Translations under genes and position numbers: made by a program | Assembly (NCBI GenBank): GCA_003427395.1 | Contig: BFEA01000006.1 | Coordinates: forward strand, 935,542 to 966,178 | DNA: 30,637 bases | Direction of reading: 5' to 3' | Origin: Chara braunii | Lineage: Eukaryota; Streptophyta; Charophyceae; Charales; Characeae | Notes under the pieces: generated by a model | The model's database searches: none | Seen by the model: the letters and a program-made list of their open reading frames with translations, nothing else | What the model was told of the DNA's origin: nothing | In this document: positions 10,516-19,342 of the stretch, piece by piece | Numbering within the stretch: the stretch's first letter is position 1 | Layout: the number at the start of each line of letters is the position of its first letter

Positions 10516-10695
10516 TACCTGTTCGTCAGGAGATGTCCGTGAAATGTCTGTTCAGACAGGGATGTGTCAGGGATGTGTCTGTACGTGAAATCAGTGTGCC
10601 TGTTCGTGCAGAAAGAGAGTGTCTATTCCCACAATATAGATGTCTGTTCGGGCAGTAAGTGTGTCTGTTCGTTCAGAGTTGTGCCTGTTCAAAAG
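10516..10695 (+). repeat. Cluster of about eight degenerate GTGYCTGTTCG motifs
   Basis: Variants of GTGTCTGTTCGNNCAG occur near 10516, 10544, 10575, 10596, 10619, 10640, 10661 and 10681, often followed by CAG. They sit 200-380 bases upstream of the TATA box, where LTR enhancer repeats usually lie. No factor can be named. Confidence 0.6.
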
Positions 10696-10865
10696 TAAGT
10701 CAATAAACAGAGTCCCAGTTCTGGTCTCTGTCTGCTAAACAGTCCAGATTCAGAGGTCTAAGTCCAAATCCAGGCCGAAGGGCCTCAGCAGCAGCAAACC
10801 TCATTGGGACAAGTACTGGGACAAATGCAATGCAGGGTCTGGGACAAAGGAAGGCCTGAAATGAG

Positions 10866-10903
10866 CCAATGCAGACCCAGTGTGAGGAGGCCAGCACTAT
10901 AAA
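10866..10903 (+). promoter_or_regulatory. CCAAT and TATA box of the probable LTR
   Basis: CCAAT at 10866-10870 and TATAAA at 10898-10903 are 28 bases apart on the plus strand, in the 3' non-coding part of the retroelement. A start of transcription would be expected around 10930, close to the TGCCAG/CTGGCA hairpin. Confidence 0.5.
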
Positions 10904-11700
10904 GGAAGCAGCCAGCCTCATTTCATGCCAGATCTCTACTGGCATTCTGTGCGTGGAAGTGCTGAAGCACTTGTGCGCCAGCCAGGAGGAACAGCGCTGG
11001 AGGATGAAGATGCGCTAGATGAGAGAAGCAGACTGGGCGCTGGGGAAGAGAAGCAGCCATAGCTGCCCAGCGAGTTAGTGATAGGTTAGAGGGTTAGTAG
11101 TAGTGTTCTATGAGTAGCATTCAGAGTAGATCCTTGAGAGAGAAGAGAGTGTGCATGCATAAAAGAAGAGAAGAACCGAAACAGAGAGTGTTCAAGAGAG
11201 AGTCGGCTATGGTGGCTACTTACCTGAGTTGGATGTAATCTACAGGGGTGGCACTGATGTGTAGAAGCCACATTAACGAGTTGGATGAGAGATTTGTGTT
11301 GCGCTGGTTGAGCGCTTGAACGAAAGGAACTATGACACTCTTTGTAATCATGTTGTTGATAATATAAGCTGTGCAACTTGGTTCTCTTCTTACCTTTCCT
11401 GTGTCTAATGTGTGAAGACTTCAGTTCACTGTGTATGATGATGATGCATGCTGTGAGCACTCTTGCGTAAGGTGGTCCCCAGGACCCATGCAGAAGGGTA
11501 AAAAGTACTGGTGGTTTAAGCATTTATATGAGCATCCACAGTAACAAGCGCCTATGGTTGTGCTGTCATCTCGTGCCTACCTGGCGACAAGCAAAAATAC
11601 TCGCCCTCTTCCTGGACTTCCAAAACTTGGAATGAAAATGAGCCCCAAAAATTTTAAACTCACTCTTACTTCTGCTGGACTGCACTTCCCCAACACACGG

Positions 11701-11870
11701 GCAAAGGCCTGCCAGTGTGAAAATACCAGTCTGGATAAGAAAAGAACTGGCTGGGCAAAGGCCTGCCAGTGTGAAAATAGTAAAATACCAGTCTGGATAA
11801 GAAGAGAACTGGCTGGGGGCAAAGGCCTGCCAGTGTGAAAATACCAGTCTGCATAAGAAAAGGACTGGCT
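11701..11870 (+). repeat. Three tandem copies of a 54-65-bp unit
   Basis: The unit begins GCAAAGGCCTGCCAGTGTGA and ends GAACTGGCTGGG. Copies are at about 11701-11754, 11755-11819 and 11820-11870. The second has a 9-base internal insertion (GTAAAATA block), and the third has a G-to-C change in CTGGATAAG. Each copy contains CCAGT and ACTGG and can fold on itself. No coding role is seen. Confidence 0.85.
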
Positions 11871-11875
11871 GAACA

Positions 11876-12316
11876 GCCTACGCTTCAGCAACTGCGCACT
11901 GGCCAGCCATGACAGAGCCTGGGTTCAAATTCTTGCACTTTCAGCTACTGAGGACAATATATATCTCGCCTTACAGGTTCTGGGATCAAGTCTGAGCGGC
12001 CATACTACAAAGAAAACTAGCTAGAACTGAGTCTTGCATGTACAGGGTTTGAATCCCACCTGCGACACTCACAACAAAAGTAACAGCAGCACTCATGTGG
12101 TTGGGCTGCACCCAGCACAACCGGACTTTGTGTTGTCTGGTGCAAAAGATTGCACAACTGATCAATTGAAGTGGCTGCAAGAAAGGCAAGTGTTACGGTA
12201 GCTACTCTGGCTCAACAGTGTGATGTACGAGGCTCATCCCTGCATTTTCTTTTGCTGGGTCATCTTTGATATGAAGGTGTTGATGGCTATGGTGGTTCTG
12301 TTGCTGACTTTGGTGG
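11876..12316 (+). other. Non-coding stretch with tRNA B-box-like words
   Basis: I see no gene. GGGTTCAAATTC (11921-11932) and GGGTTTGAATCCC (12045-12057) resemble the pol III B box (GGTTCRANNCC) found in tRNAs and SINEs, but no matching A box or tRNA fold is apparent. The right-hand part probably belongs to an intron or leader of the following gene. Confidence 0.35.
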
Positions 12317-12362
12317 TTGGTCTATGTATTTGGTTTTCTGCATGGGATGTGGCCAGACACAG
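12301..12362 (+). promoter_or_regulatory. Possible 3' splice site before the GYF gene
   Basis: TGCTGACT (branch-point-like), a T-rich stretch with TTTGGTTTTCTGC, and ACACAG ending at 12362 look like the 3' end of an intron. The next bases are ATATGGACAG, so an exon could start at 12363, with ATG at 12365 in the frame of the long gene. If so, the ATG at 12317 is not used and upstream exons may exist. Confidence 0.4.
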
Positions 12363-15300
12363 ATATGGACAGACCACAAGGGGGCGAAACAAGTGGCCCC
12401 TTTGGTGGAGGATCACAGAGGATGATGCCGGGAAAAAGTGCCGACGGACTGAAGGGGCAAGGCATTGGAAGTAAGAATTACTTAAGAGGTCCGTGGTTCG
12501 GGTCAGACGACAGGAGATGGGGAAGGGAAGCACGGGGTGGATCGGCGTCTGGGACCTGGGTTAGAGAGGGTGGTGGAGCTGGAGGCCGAGGAGGAAAAGA
12601 TGATCGCGGAGGGTATGGAACCTTGCACAATGAGGAGAAGGGCAGCATGAAGGAGGACAAGGTGGTAAAAGAGGAGAAACAAGGCGGTGGCTGGGGTAGC
12701 GGACGAGGTTGGGGCCTGGAGGAGAAGACTTGGGGAGCTGAGGATAGAGGTTGGGGGAAAGAGAGCAGGGGATGGGGGAGGAAGGATGAGAGGGGAGTTA
12801 AAGGATGGGGAACAGAGGATAAGGTATCACCGGTTCCTGGAATTGTAAAAGAAGAGAAAGTACAAGGCGGAGGTTGGGGATTTGAGGGCACAGGTGCGAA
12901 AGGTTGGACGAAGGATGGTGAAGAGAAGGGTGCTGATGCTTGGGGCACCGAGGAAAAGGGGGGAGGTGGTTGGGGGGGGGGATGGCGAGGGCGTGAGTGG
13001 GGAAGTGACCGGGAGCGGTCAAGAGGTCGTGATCAGAACTTCAGCGATGACCGAGGCACATGGGGGGTTCACAAAGACAGGGATCGAGGTTTTGAGAGAG
13101 AACGAGGCCGGGATTACAAAGACAGAGGAAGAGACAAGGATAAAATGCGGGAGAGGCGGTTTGGCCGCCATGGGGAAAGAAGTGGACGAGGCTGGATCAA
13201 ACGGGGTGATGGGAGAGGTGGTGGTGGGAGAGGAAGTGGATTCGGAAGGGATGATTATGGGGGCTATGGAGGTGGCTACGAACAGGAGGGGGGAGCTTAT
13301 GGTGCCAGGGCAAGGATCGAAGATGATCGCAGTGGGGGTTGGGGAAGCACTGAGAGGGTAAAGGATGAACCCGTTGATGGCACATTTCAGGCACCAAGTA
13401 TTTCTTCACGGGGTCCTGGCGGTATGGATGCAATGGCAAACAGAGAGACAGTGGAAAAGGAGCCAAAGTGGCACTACACGGATCCAACAGGAACAGTTCA
13501 AGGACCCTTCTCCATGGAACAGTTGAGAAAATGGCATGCAACAGGAGCATTCCCTGTGGACCTGCGTGTTTGGAAAATGAACCAACCACGCGAAGAATCA
13601 ATACTTCTGACAGATGCACTGGCAGGGAATTTCCAGGTGTCCCTGACGGAGAGCAATGCTGGTAATAGTGGAGGTGCAGCATGCGGAATGCAGATATTAT
13701 CGCATGAGAGGTCCAGTGGAGGCATGCCACACTCTTCCTGGGTTGGCAGTGCCCGAATGGATGGGAGTGAGAGTGCACCAGTGACTTCTATAGCGTTGGC
13801 CAGTGTCTCTGGAGGAAATGGAAGCACAAATGTAAGCTTGAGTTCGGCAGTATCGTTTTTGACCTCTACGTTAGGGCCGAGCATGACCGCCTCTCATCCA
13901 GCCCCTAGCACCGGTGGAGCTTTGCCAGTTGTTCAAGAGCTGGGTGTTGGTGGTGCTGATGGCAGTGTGCCCAGCTCTGGGCCAGGTGCACGTCCCCTAT
14001 TGCCCGCTGGTCTTCCTTCAAGCCTAGCTCCAAACCTGGGCCAAGGCTTGGCTGTTTCATCACTGGGTCCTGGTATGGTGAACACGTTGGCATCGACTCT
14101 AGGTCCTGGCCTAGCATTAGGTGTAAGCTCAGCAATCAATCCTACAGTGGGAGCAGGTCTGTCTGATATAGTTAGTTTGGTTGGGCAATTGAACTGCAAT
14201 GTCCCCTTGCCCACTAACCGGGGCAGAACCGGGTTGAACCCTGCTGCACCTGCTAGTGTGGCAAATGTTGTGGGCCATGTTGTTGCTGCAACTGGCATTG
14301 GAAGTGTTGTGCCACTGGGCACTGACGGCCTTGGGGTTGCACCAGGTGGGGGCATGAACCCTACCGCAGGTGTTGTCGACCCTGCTCCTGCCCAGCCCCC
14401 TGCGCCGGGAACTGAGCCTCCTGTGAATGTGTCACCCTCGCAGCCTGTGGATGGCCCACCTGGCCCTCCTCTGCACATGCCCACTGGGGCTCCTATGAAC
14501 ATACCACCTGGTGGTGCTCCTATGAACGTGCCCCCTGGCACCCCTTCTGTGAATGTGTCATCTGGTACCCCTGCTGTAAATATGCCTCCAGGCCCTGCTT
14601 CTCTGAACATCCCTGCTGGACCCCCTAGCATGAATATGATGCCTGGGCTTGCTCTTGTTAATTTGGTCCCTGTCCACCCCTCTGTGGACATACCAGCTGG
14701 GATGATGCCCACCGTGAGAAGGTTGCCAGGTGACCTAAACCAAGGCATGGATCCTTTCGGCAGTGGCAGTGTTCCTCCAACAGGTGTTGAAAATTGGACA
14801 AACGTTGGAAACAATTGGAATGCAAGGAGTGAGTGGGGCAGTGGGTGGGGGCCAAGGGAAGATGGCGGGTCTGACGTTGGTGGAGGAATGGTGGTTGCTG
14901 CCATGGGAAGTGGCAATCATCCGGCCCAGGAAGCTGGAGGAATGATGATGGGACCACAACTTCCCCCACACCCCCTGTCATCTGGACAGCCCATGCCCGC
15001 ACGCAAGGTTGGGCCTGAGGCTGTGTTTCCCAATACGCCCTTCAATGGGCGTGGCATTCAGAGAGGTTCCGAAGGAATGGGGGGCCGAGAGAGAGGTTCT
15101 GGGTGGGAAGGGACAGCGAGCGGTGGTGGAAAGGTGAGGAAAGACTGGGTCATGGTGGATGAAGGGGGTGACTTTCATCAAGAAAGGGAGGGTAATTTGT
15201 CCAGGCCTGGGGCCAGGGATGAGGGAGGGTATGGGCGAGAGGGAGGGTTCGAGGGGAGTGGGAGAAGGGTGGGTGGAGAGCCAAGAGGTTGGGGAGCGGA

Positions 15301-15847
15301 AAGTCGGGGATGGGGAAGTCGAAGGTCAGATGAGAGGGGTTGGGGTGAAGGTGGCTGGGGAAGCAGGAACACTGGCCGCGGTGATCGCGGGTTTCGAGAT
15401 GGAGGTTACCGGGGGGGTTTGAGTGGAAGAGGAGGTGGTGACAGCCGAGGGGGTAGGAATGGTGGGAGGGGCAGTCGATCCAGAGCCAGGTCTTCAGATG
15501 CGGAGGGCATGGCATCCTGGGATCGAGGGTATGGAGACGGAGGCGGAGGGGGATGGGAGAGAGGGTCTGAGGAAGGAGGTGGATGGGAAAGAGGGTCAGG
15601 TGATGGAGGTGGATGGGGAGGATCTGGCGAAGGAGGTGGATGGGACAGAGTCGGACATGGTGACGCAGGCGGATCATGGGAGGGTGGAGGAGGGTATGGG
15701 GGTGGCAACCGGGGAGGCATTGGGGTTGGTCCTGATGAGGGACGCGTCTGGTCCCGGAAGAAGATTCCCTGCCGTTTCTTCGCTAGAAACATGTGTCTGA
15801 AGGGAGATGATTGTGAGTTCCTGCACGACCCAAACATGAGAGAGTGA
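12317..15847 (+). CDS. GYF-domain, CCCH zinc-finger protein rich in GW/WG motifs
   Basis: One uninterrupted frame gives 1176 residues (1160 if ATG 12365 is used). Residues 60-350 are Gly/Arg/Lys/Glu-rich with about 16 GW or WG pairs, such as GGGWGSGRGWGLEEKTWG. The GYF domain at about 385-438 has WHYTDPTG, VQGPFSMEQLRKW and FPVDLRVW; such domains bind proline-rich peptides. A Val/Pro/Gly-rich middle includes about six 12-13-residue repeats like APMNVPPGTPSVN (residues 723-797). A second Trp/Gly cluster (about 840-1130) has about 11 more GW/WG pairs. The C-terminus is a CCCH finger, C1152-x7-C-x5-C-x3-H1170. GYF plus C-terminal CCCH plus GW repeats recalls plant NERD and related C3H proteins, in which GW motifs bind Argonaute in RNA silencing, but the PHD, SWIB and Plus3 domains of NERD are not visible here. 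An RNA-binding or splicing role is the alternative. It contains no in-frame stops, unlike its neighbours. Confidence 0.85.
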   Translation: MVYVFGFLHGMWPDTDMDRPQGGETSGPFGGGSQRMMPGKSADGLKGQGIGSKNYLRGPWFGSDDRRWGREARGGSASGTWVREGGGAGGRGGKDDRGGYGTLHNEEKGSMKEDKVVKEEKQGGGWGSGRGWGLEEKTWGAEDRGWGKESRGWGRKDERGVKGWGTEDKVSPVPGIVKEEKVQGGGWGFEGTGAKGWTKDGEEKGADAWGTEEKGGGGWGGGWRGREWGSDRERSRGRDQNFSDDRGTWGVHKDRDRGFERERGRDYKDRGRDKDKMRERRFGRHGERSGRGWIKRGDGRGGGGRGSGFGRDDYGGYGGGYEQEGGAYGARARIEDDRSGGWGSTERVKDEPVDGTFQAPSISSRGPGGMDAMANRETVEKEPKWHYTDPTGTVQGPFSMEQLRKWHATGAFPVDLRVWKMNQPREESILLTDALAGNFQVSLTESNAGNSGGAACGMQILSHERSSGGMPHSSWVGSARMDGSESAPVTSIALASVSGGNGSTNVSLSSAVSFLTSTLGPSMTASHPAPSTGGALPVVQELGVGGADGSVPSSGPGARPLLPAGLPSSLAPNLGQGLAVSSLGPGMVNTLASTLGPGLALGVSSAINPTVGAGLSDIVSLVGQLNCNVPLPTNRGRTGLNPAAPASVANVVGHVVAATGIGSVVPLGTDGLGVAPGGGMNPTAGVVDPAPAQPPAPGTEPPVNVSPSQPVDGPPGPPLHMPTGAPMNIPPGGAPMNVPPGTPSVNVSSGTPAVNMPPGPASLNIPAGPPSMNMMPGLALVNLVPVHPSVDIPAGMMPTVRRLPGDLNQGMDPFGSGSVPPTGVENWTNVGNNWNARSEWGSGWGPREDGGSDVGGGMVVAAMGSGNHPAQEAGGMMMGPQLPPHPLSSGQPMPARKVGPEAVFPNTPFNGRGIQRGSEGMGGRERGSGWEGTASGGGKVRKDWVMVDEGGDFHQEREGNLSRPGARDEGGYGREGGFEGSGRRVGGEPRGWGAESRGWGSRRSDERGWGEGGWGSRNTGRGDRGFRDGGYRGGLSGRGGGDSRGGRNGGRGSRSRARSSDAEGMASWDRGYGDGGGGGWERGSEEGGGWERGSGDGGGWGGSGEGGGWDRVGHGDAGGSWEGGGGYGGGNRGGIGVGPDEGRVWSRKKIPCRFFARNMCLKGDDCEFLHDPNMRE

Positions 15848-16034
15848 TGGAGAATTTCTATTAGGGGTAGCAAAGTAATTGCTAGGTAAAGTGCACAGAC
15901 ATGGTGGTGCCCAAGTATCTCCGCCTCACTCTTAAATGATGTGGCCACCAACCAACATACTATAGGTGATGATATCCGGTCAAGATGCGTCCAATGATGT
16001 TTTTTGTTGACAAGTAGCAAATCCAGTAGGCCTT

Positions 16035-16078
16035 AACGAGTGGAGCGACACATTTACTGTCTGTGTCGCCTGCTCGTT
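16035..16078. repeat. Hairpin about 190 nt after the GYF stop codon
   Basis: The left arm AACGAGTGGAGCGACAC (16035-16051) pairs with GTGTCGCCTGCTCGTT (16063-16078), with one small bulge and an 11-nt loop. It could be an RNA hairpin in the 3' UTR or an old foldback repeat. Confidence 0.65.
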
Positions 16079-16541
16079 ACCGAGGGGGATTCAGGTTATC
16101 GCGCATGCCGGTATGGAAGGTGTATTGATGCCTCTCCTTTTTTATGGATGGATGCTTCTAGCTTTCTGCAAGCTGATCAAGGATCCTAAGGATGGTGGTG
16201 AAATCTCTGAAATCTTCAATGCCAAGCATAAGTCCGTGATTGAAACGTATCATGCAGCTAAGAGAGAAGGAAAGGGGAAGGGTCCAGGTCGATTGCAGGA
16301 ATGGTGGCAGGACAAAGACAGAAGTGTCGACTCTCCGGTCGAAATGTGTGGAACGTTCCTGAGCATGAAGAAAAGGGACGAGCTCCAGGGGTGTCGGCAA
16401 AGTCTCGCACGGAAAAAGAAGATGGACAGAATAGAGCAACACAAGAGAACACTCTTGGTGTGTTCTTCTGTGTACCATGTCCGGCGGGCATTTATGTACA
16501 CAGATCTGGACCAGGCACAAGCAGGCAAAGGCGGAAGCTAG

Positions 16542-16589
16542 GACTTGACCCCTCGTAAGCGTCATCGAGGGAAAAAAGGGGCTCAAGTC
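16542..16589. repeat. Nested hairpin GACTTGACCCCT / AGGGGCTCAAGTC
   Basis: The outer arms at 16542-16553 and 16577-16589 pair except for one extra base. Inside them CCTCG and CGAGG form a second stem. No coding role is seen. Confidence 0.6.
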
Positions 16590-17636
16590 TCACACGACTG
16601 AGGGTTCGTTCGTTGCTAGTCATCTGAGGGATGAGTAATAGGTGGGTACTGCTTTTGGCGAGCATGAGTCTGTTCGGGAAAACCATGTGCATGTGAAGTC
16701 GGAAGAATTGTCCATTATCGGGTTGTTTGCGCACGGGCGCCGCTGCTACTTGATTCAACACCTCGGAAGGTACAAAGTTTTGTGTAGCTTTTTTTTGGGC
16801 TTTCCGACGTCACCGTCTCCTATTTGATTTATGCGCAGAGCTGAAATTGTGTGAGTGCTCACCACAAAAGCTTCTGCACATGTTGTACCCTCGTGAGGCA
16901 GTACAGGGTTGCGGAAAAGTTCGACTGTTTCGTATCCCGAAGACACAAGGTTGGTTGTTGTCTGAGATGGACATGTTATGGAACCGGCGTCTCCTAATTG
17001 ATTAGTTTTGTTACTTCCCGAGTTGCTTTCCCTGATTTAGTAAAAACAGTGCTGGGTTTGTGAAAGAAGCTGCAGGTCAGCCTGCATACAAGGGGAGAGC
17101 TGACATATGTATGATTGATTGCACACTCAGTCGATGTTGTTGTACTTTGTTCGTGCCCTACTGGGTAGTTTTGGAATTGCAGAGATTGTTGGGGTCTCTG
17201 GCGTCTGATCTGGTACTGCCTTTCATACTATATGGGAGATGGGAAATTTCATGGTCGACATCAGCTTATGTGTCACCTCCGTGTTCGGAAGTTCGTTTTT
17301 CCTGCTTCGACTTTGATCAAAGGTGGCTTCGAGAATTTAGGCATGGCTCTCATGCTAGGTGCATGAAACTCTCAAAGTCTACCTTTGTTGACTCTGCCAG
17401 TTTTGACATCTAAGGGAGCTCTGCTTGAAGCTGACCTTTGACATGCACGATGTGCAATCTGGGTTCATTGTATTTCAGAGATAGCAGTGGATTTGGCCTT
17501 TTGGGTTGATGATGTCCGCCCTCACATTTTGCAGCCCACAGCATTCACAGAGTGAAAGGGCAAATGTTTTCAACTGATGCTCATGTGTTATGGGAGACAT
17601 TGGGAGTCTGTTCCGTGTGTTCTTTTCCATTTTGAG

Positions 17637-17638
<2 letters not shown>

Positions 17639-17711
<73 letters not shown>
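17639..17711. repeat. (CT)n microsatellite
   Basis: Perfect CT dinucleotide repeat, 73 bases. Confidence 0.98.
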
Positions 17712-17715
<4 letters not shown>

Positions 17716-17801
17716 CTATAATAAAAAGAATAACGATAAATGATTGTACTGAATGTAAAAAGAAGAATCAATAAAATCATAAATAATGAAATTCATATAT
17801 A

Positions 17802-17803
<2 letters not shown>

Positions 17804-17859
<56 letters not shown>
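17804..17859. repeat. (CT)n microsatellite
   Basis: Perfect CT repeat of 56 bases, followed by a C-run. It is separated from the previous array by an AT-rich stretch of about 90 bases. Confidence 0.98.
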
Positions 17860-17861
<2 letters not shown>

Positions 17862-18137
17862 CCCCCTCCCTTATATCTTATCCAAATTAATTCATAATCG
17901 AGAGAGGAGCGTCGTGGTTCCGACAATTGCAAACTTCATCAGTTTTCTTTTTTTCTGGTATACATATGGACTTCTAATCATTTTTTTATTGCAACTCGGT
18001 TGGTTCGGCCGAGCCTGGTCGCGAATTTTGGATGATACTTTACCAACTGGGCGAAAAAAAGGAATTGTCAGATGTATATAAGATTGAATAAATATGACCT
18101 AAAACTATTTGCAATATGAACTGAACTATTTGCAGTA

Positions 18138-18243
18138 GTCCTTCGGGACATTTGTCAAAACTGGAACGATACAGAGAAGGGTAAATTAGCAAATGGCCCC
18201 TGCGCAAGGATGACACGCATAAATCAAGAAATGGTCCGAACTT
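18138..18243 (+). ncRNA. U6 snRNA-like copy, probably a pseudogene
   Basis: The 5' stem-loop GTCC-TTCG-GGAC opens the copy, then GGAACGATACAGAGAAG, which contains the invariant ACAGAGA box. The region TGGCCCCTGCGCAAGGATGA and ACACGCATAAATC then GAAATGGTCC follow in the correct U6 order. Against the usual plant sequence, GAGAAG is followed by five extra bases (GGTAA) before ATTAGCA, and two extra bases lie before TGG. Both insertions fall in the catalytic core and the U4-pairing region. There is no T-run terminator after the 3' end, and the nearest TATA-like word (18075-18082) is about 60 bases upstream and not near -30. A degenerate or retro-copied U6 is therefore most likely. Confidence 0.88.
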
Positions 18244-18249
18244 CTCTTA

Positions 18250-18369
18250 CATATATATATACCTTAAAGGCTTAAAGGAAAAAGCAGTCCGCGCGTGACG
18301 CTCCCACTGGGCCCCGCGAAAATCGGGCAGGGAGCTCCGTGCGGGGTGCCGCAGGGGACTGAGGAGGGC
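18250..18369. other. GC-rich spacer, no gene seen
   Basis: A TATATATA stretch is followed by GC-rich DNA leading into the minisatellite. Open frames here on both strands are compositional. Confidence 0.4.
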
Positions 18370-18540
18370 ACGTTGGTTCGCGGGGCGGGGGCTGTATTTG
18401 CACGTCGGTTTGCGGTGTGGGGGCCATATTTGTGCGTCGGTTCGCGGGGGTCGTATTGGCGACGAGCGTCGTGGTGGACCGCAGGGGTGTCGGTTTGTAG
18501 GGGAAATTCGCGGGGGCGGGGGTCGTATTTGTGACCAGGG
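18370..18540. repeat. Degenerate minisatellite, about 32-bp unit
   Basis: About four imperfect copies of a unit like CGTCGGTTCGCGGGGG followed by TCGTATTTGTG occur at about 18370, 18402, 18435 and 18486. The last is enlarged by an internal insertion. The G-runs could form G-quadruplexes. Confidence 0.65.
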
Positions 18541-18784
18541 TGGTGGTGGTGCGCGGGGGTGTCCGTATTCACGACGAGCAGAGGCCTGGGGCGCGCCAGT
18601 GAAGGCGTGGGTCGTCGTCTTCGCCGCATGTGTGCACGGGAGCGGCCAGCGGTGTCCGCAAGGCTGGGGGTGGTGTGAGCGGAGCAGGCTCCGGTGCGCG
18701 CGAGGTTGTGTTGGGTGCACGAGCGTGGCGGGCCTTTTTTTTTTCATAGGACATGGCTATGGGGGATCTTTGTCACGTTGTTTG

Positions 18785-19050
18785 GCGGAGCAGGAGCGGG
18801 AAGAGGAACGGGAGGAGCGGGAGAAGGAGCGGGAAAAGGAGGAGTGGGAGGAGGAGCGGGAAGAGGAGCAGGAGAAGAGGCGGGAGGGGAAACAGGAAGG
18901 CGCGGAGGAGCCACAGGAGGAGAAGCGGGAGAAGAAGCGGAAGGAGAAGTGGGAGGGGAAATGGGGAGGGGGTTAGGAGCAGGAGAAGGAACACGAGGGG
19001 AAACGGGAAGGGGCACAGGGGGAGTGGTAGAAGGAGCGGGAGGGGAGTTT
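18785..19050. repeat. Purine-rich GGAGCGGGA minisatellite
   Basis: Continuous variants of GGAGCGGGAAGAGGA and GGAGAAGCGGGA run for about 265 bases with nearly all purines on the plus strand. All six frames look like Arg/Glu/Gly or Pro/Ser/Ala repeats, so I do not call a gene. Strand asymmetry of this kind can form triplex DNA. Confidence 0.8.
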
Positions 19051-19085
19051 TCCAGCCATGCACGCAGAGAGATGGAGGGAGGCGA

Positions 19086-19254
19086 CTTCCATCGATAGGA
19101 TGAGCGAAATCACACACGTGTCGTAGTGTATGTTTCGATGTTCTAGTGGAATATTCATTCGGTTTTGCTCATCCTATCGAAGTAGCATGAGGCCAACCAC
19201 GGGGTTGGAGACTTTCCTGTTGGCCCGTGCGTCACTCAACCTATCGATGGAAAA
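19086..19254. repeat. Foldback repeat, copy 1
   Basis: CTTCCATCGATAGGATGAGC at 19086 is matched in reverse by TTTTGCTCATCCTATCGAAG at 19163-19182, forming a hairpin of 97 bases. A second outer match, CCTATCGATGG at 19240-19250, lies just before the CT array. The whole unit is repeated at 19763-19934. It resembles a small non-autonomous foldback element (MITE-like). Confidence 0.8.

Positions 19255-19342
<88 letters not shown>
19255..19342. repeat. (CT)n microsatellite running into a gap
   Basis: The CT repeat is almost perfect and ends at the first N. The true array length is unknown. Confidence 0.95.

Larger units (their letters stand above)
4351..11545 (+). mobile_element. Decayed Ty3/gypsy-type LTR retrotransposon with chromodomain-like end
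   Basis: The order gag, zinc knuckle, protease, RT, RNase H, integrase, chromodomain-like C-terminus is that of Ty3/gypsy chromoviruses. The coding part spans 4509-10308 and is interrupted by at least six in-frame TAG/TAA codons, several frameshifts and two local rearrangements, so it cannot be autonomous. The 3' non-coding part (10309-11545) carries a motif cluster and a CCAAT/TATA promoter, as expected of an LTR. I found no matching copy upstream of gag, so a 5' LTR is missing, replaced or too diverged to see, and both outer limits are approximate. Confidence 0.85.
10309..11545 (+). other. 3' non-coding part of the gypsy-type element, probable LTR
   Basis: There is no gene in this stretch. 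It starts just after the last pol stop. A cluster of degenerate TGTCTGTTCG motifs lies at 10516-10695, a CCAAT/TATA promoter at 10866-10903, and two short hairpins at about 10925-10970 (TGCCAG/CTGGCA and AAGTGC/GCACTT). The right end may be GTAACA at 11540-11545. These are features of an LTR U3-R-U5 region. I could not define the left boundary or polypurine tract with confidence. Confidence 0.55.
15848..17638. other. 3' region of the GYF gene and intergenic DNA
   Basis: There is no convincing gene. It probably begins with the 3' UTR of the GYF gene. An open frame at 16113-16541 (142 codons, plus) starts with a hydrophobic stretch followed by Lys-rich sequence, but I recognise no family and overlapping frames are open on both strands, so I do not call it. 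Another at 17060-17413 is equally weak. Two good hairpins are listed separately. Confidence 0.5.

Noticed and set aside
4016-11545. Pair of LTRs for the gypsy-type element
   Set aside because: I compared the 340 bases before the candidate primer site with the 3' non-coding region by eye and found no matching stretch. A dot plot would settle it.
16113-16541. 142-residue plus-strand protein after the GYF gene
   Set aside because: No family resemblance; frames on the opposite strand are open over the same span, and the hydrophobic start is short. Possible but not supported.
18398-19117. Arg/Glu/Gly-rich proteins in the purine-rich repeat
   Set aside because: All six frames are open because of repeat composition; no motif or start context supports a gene.
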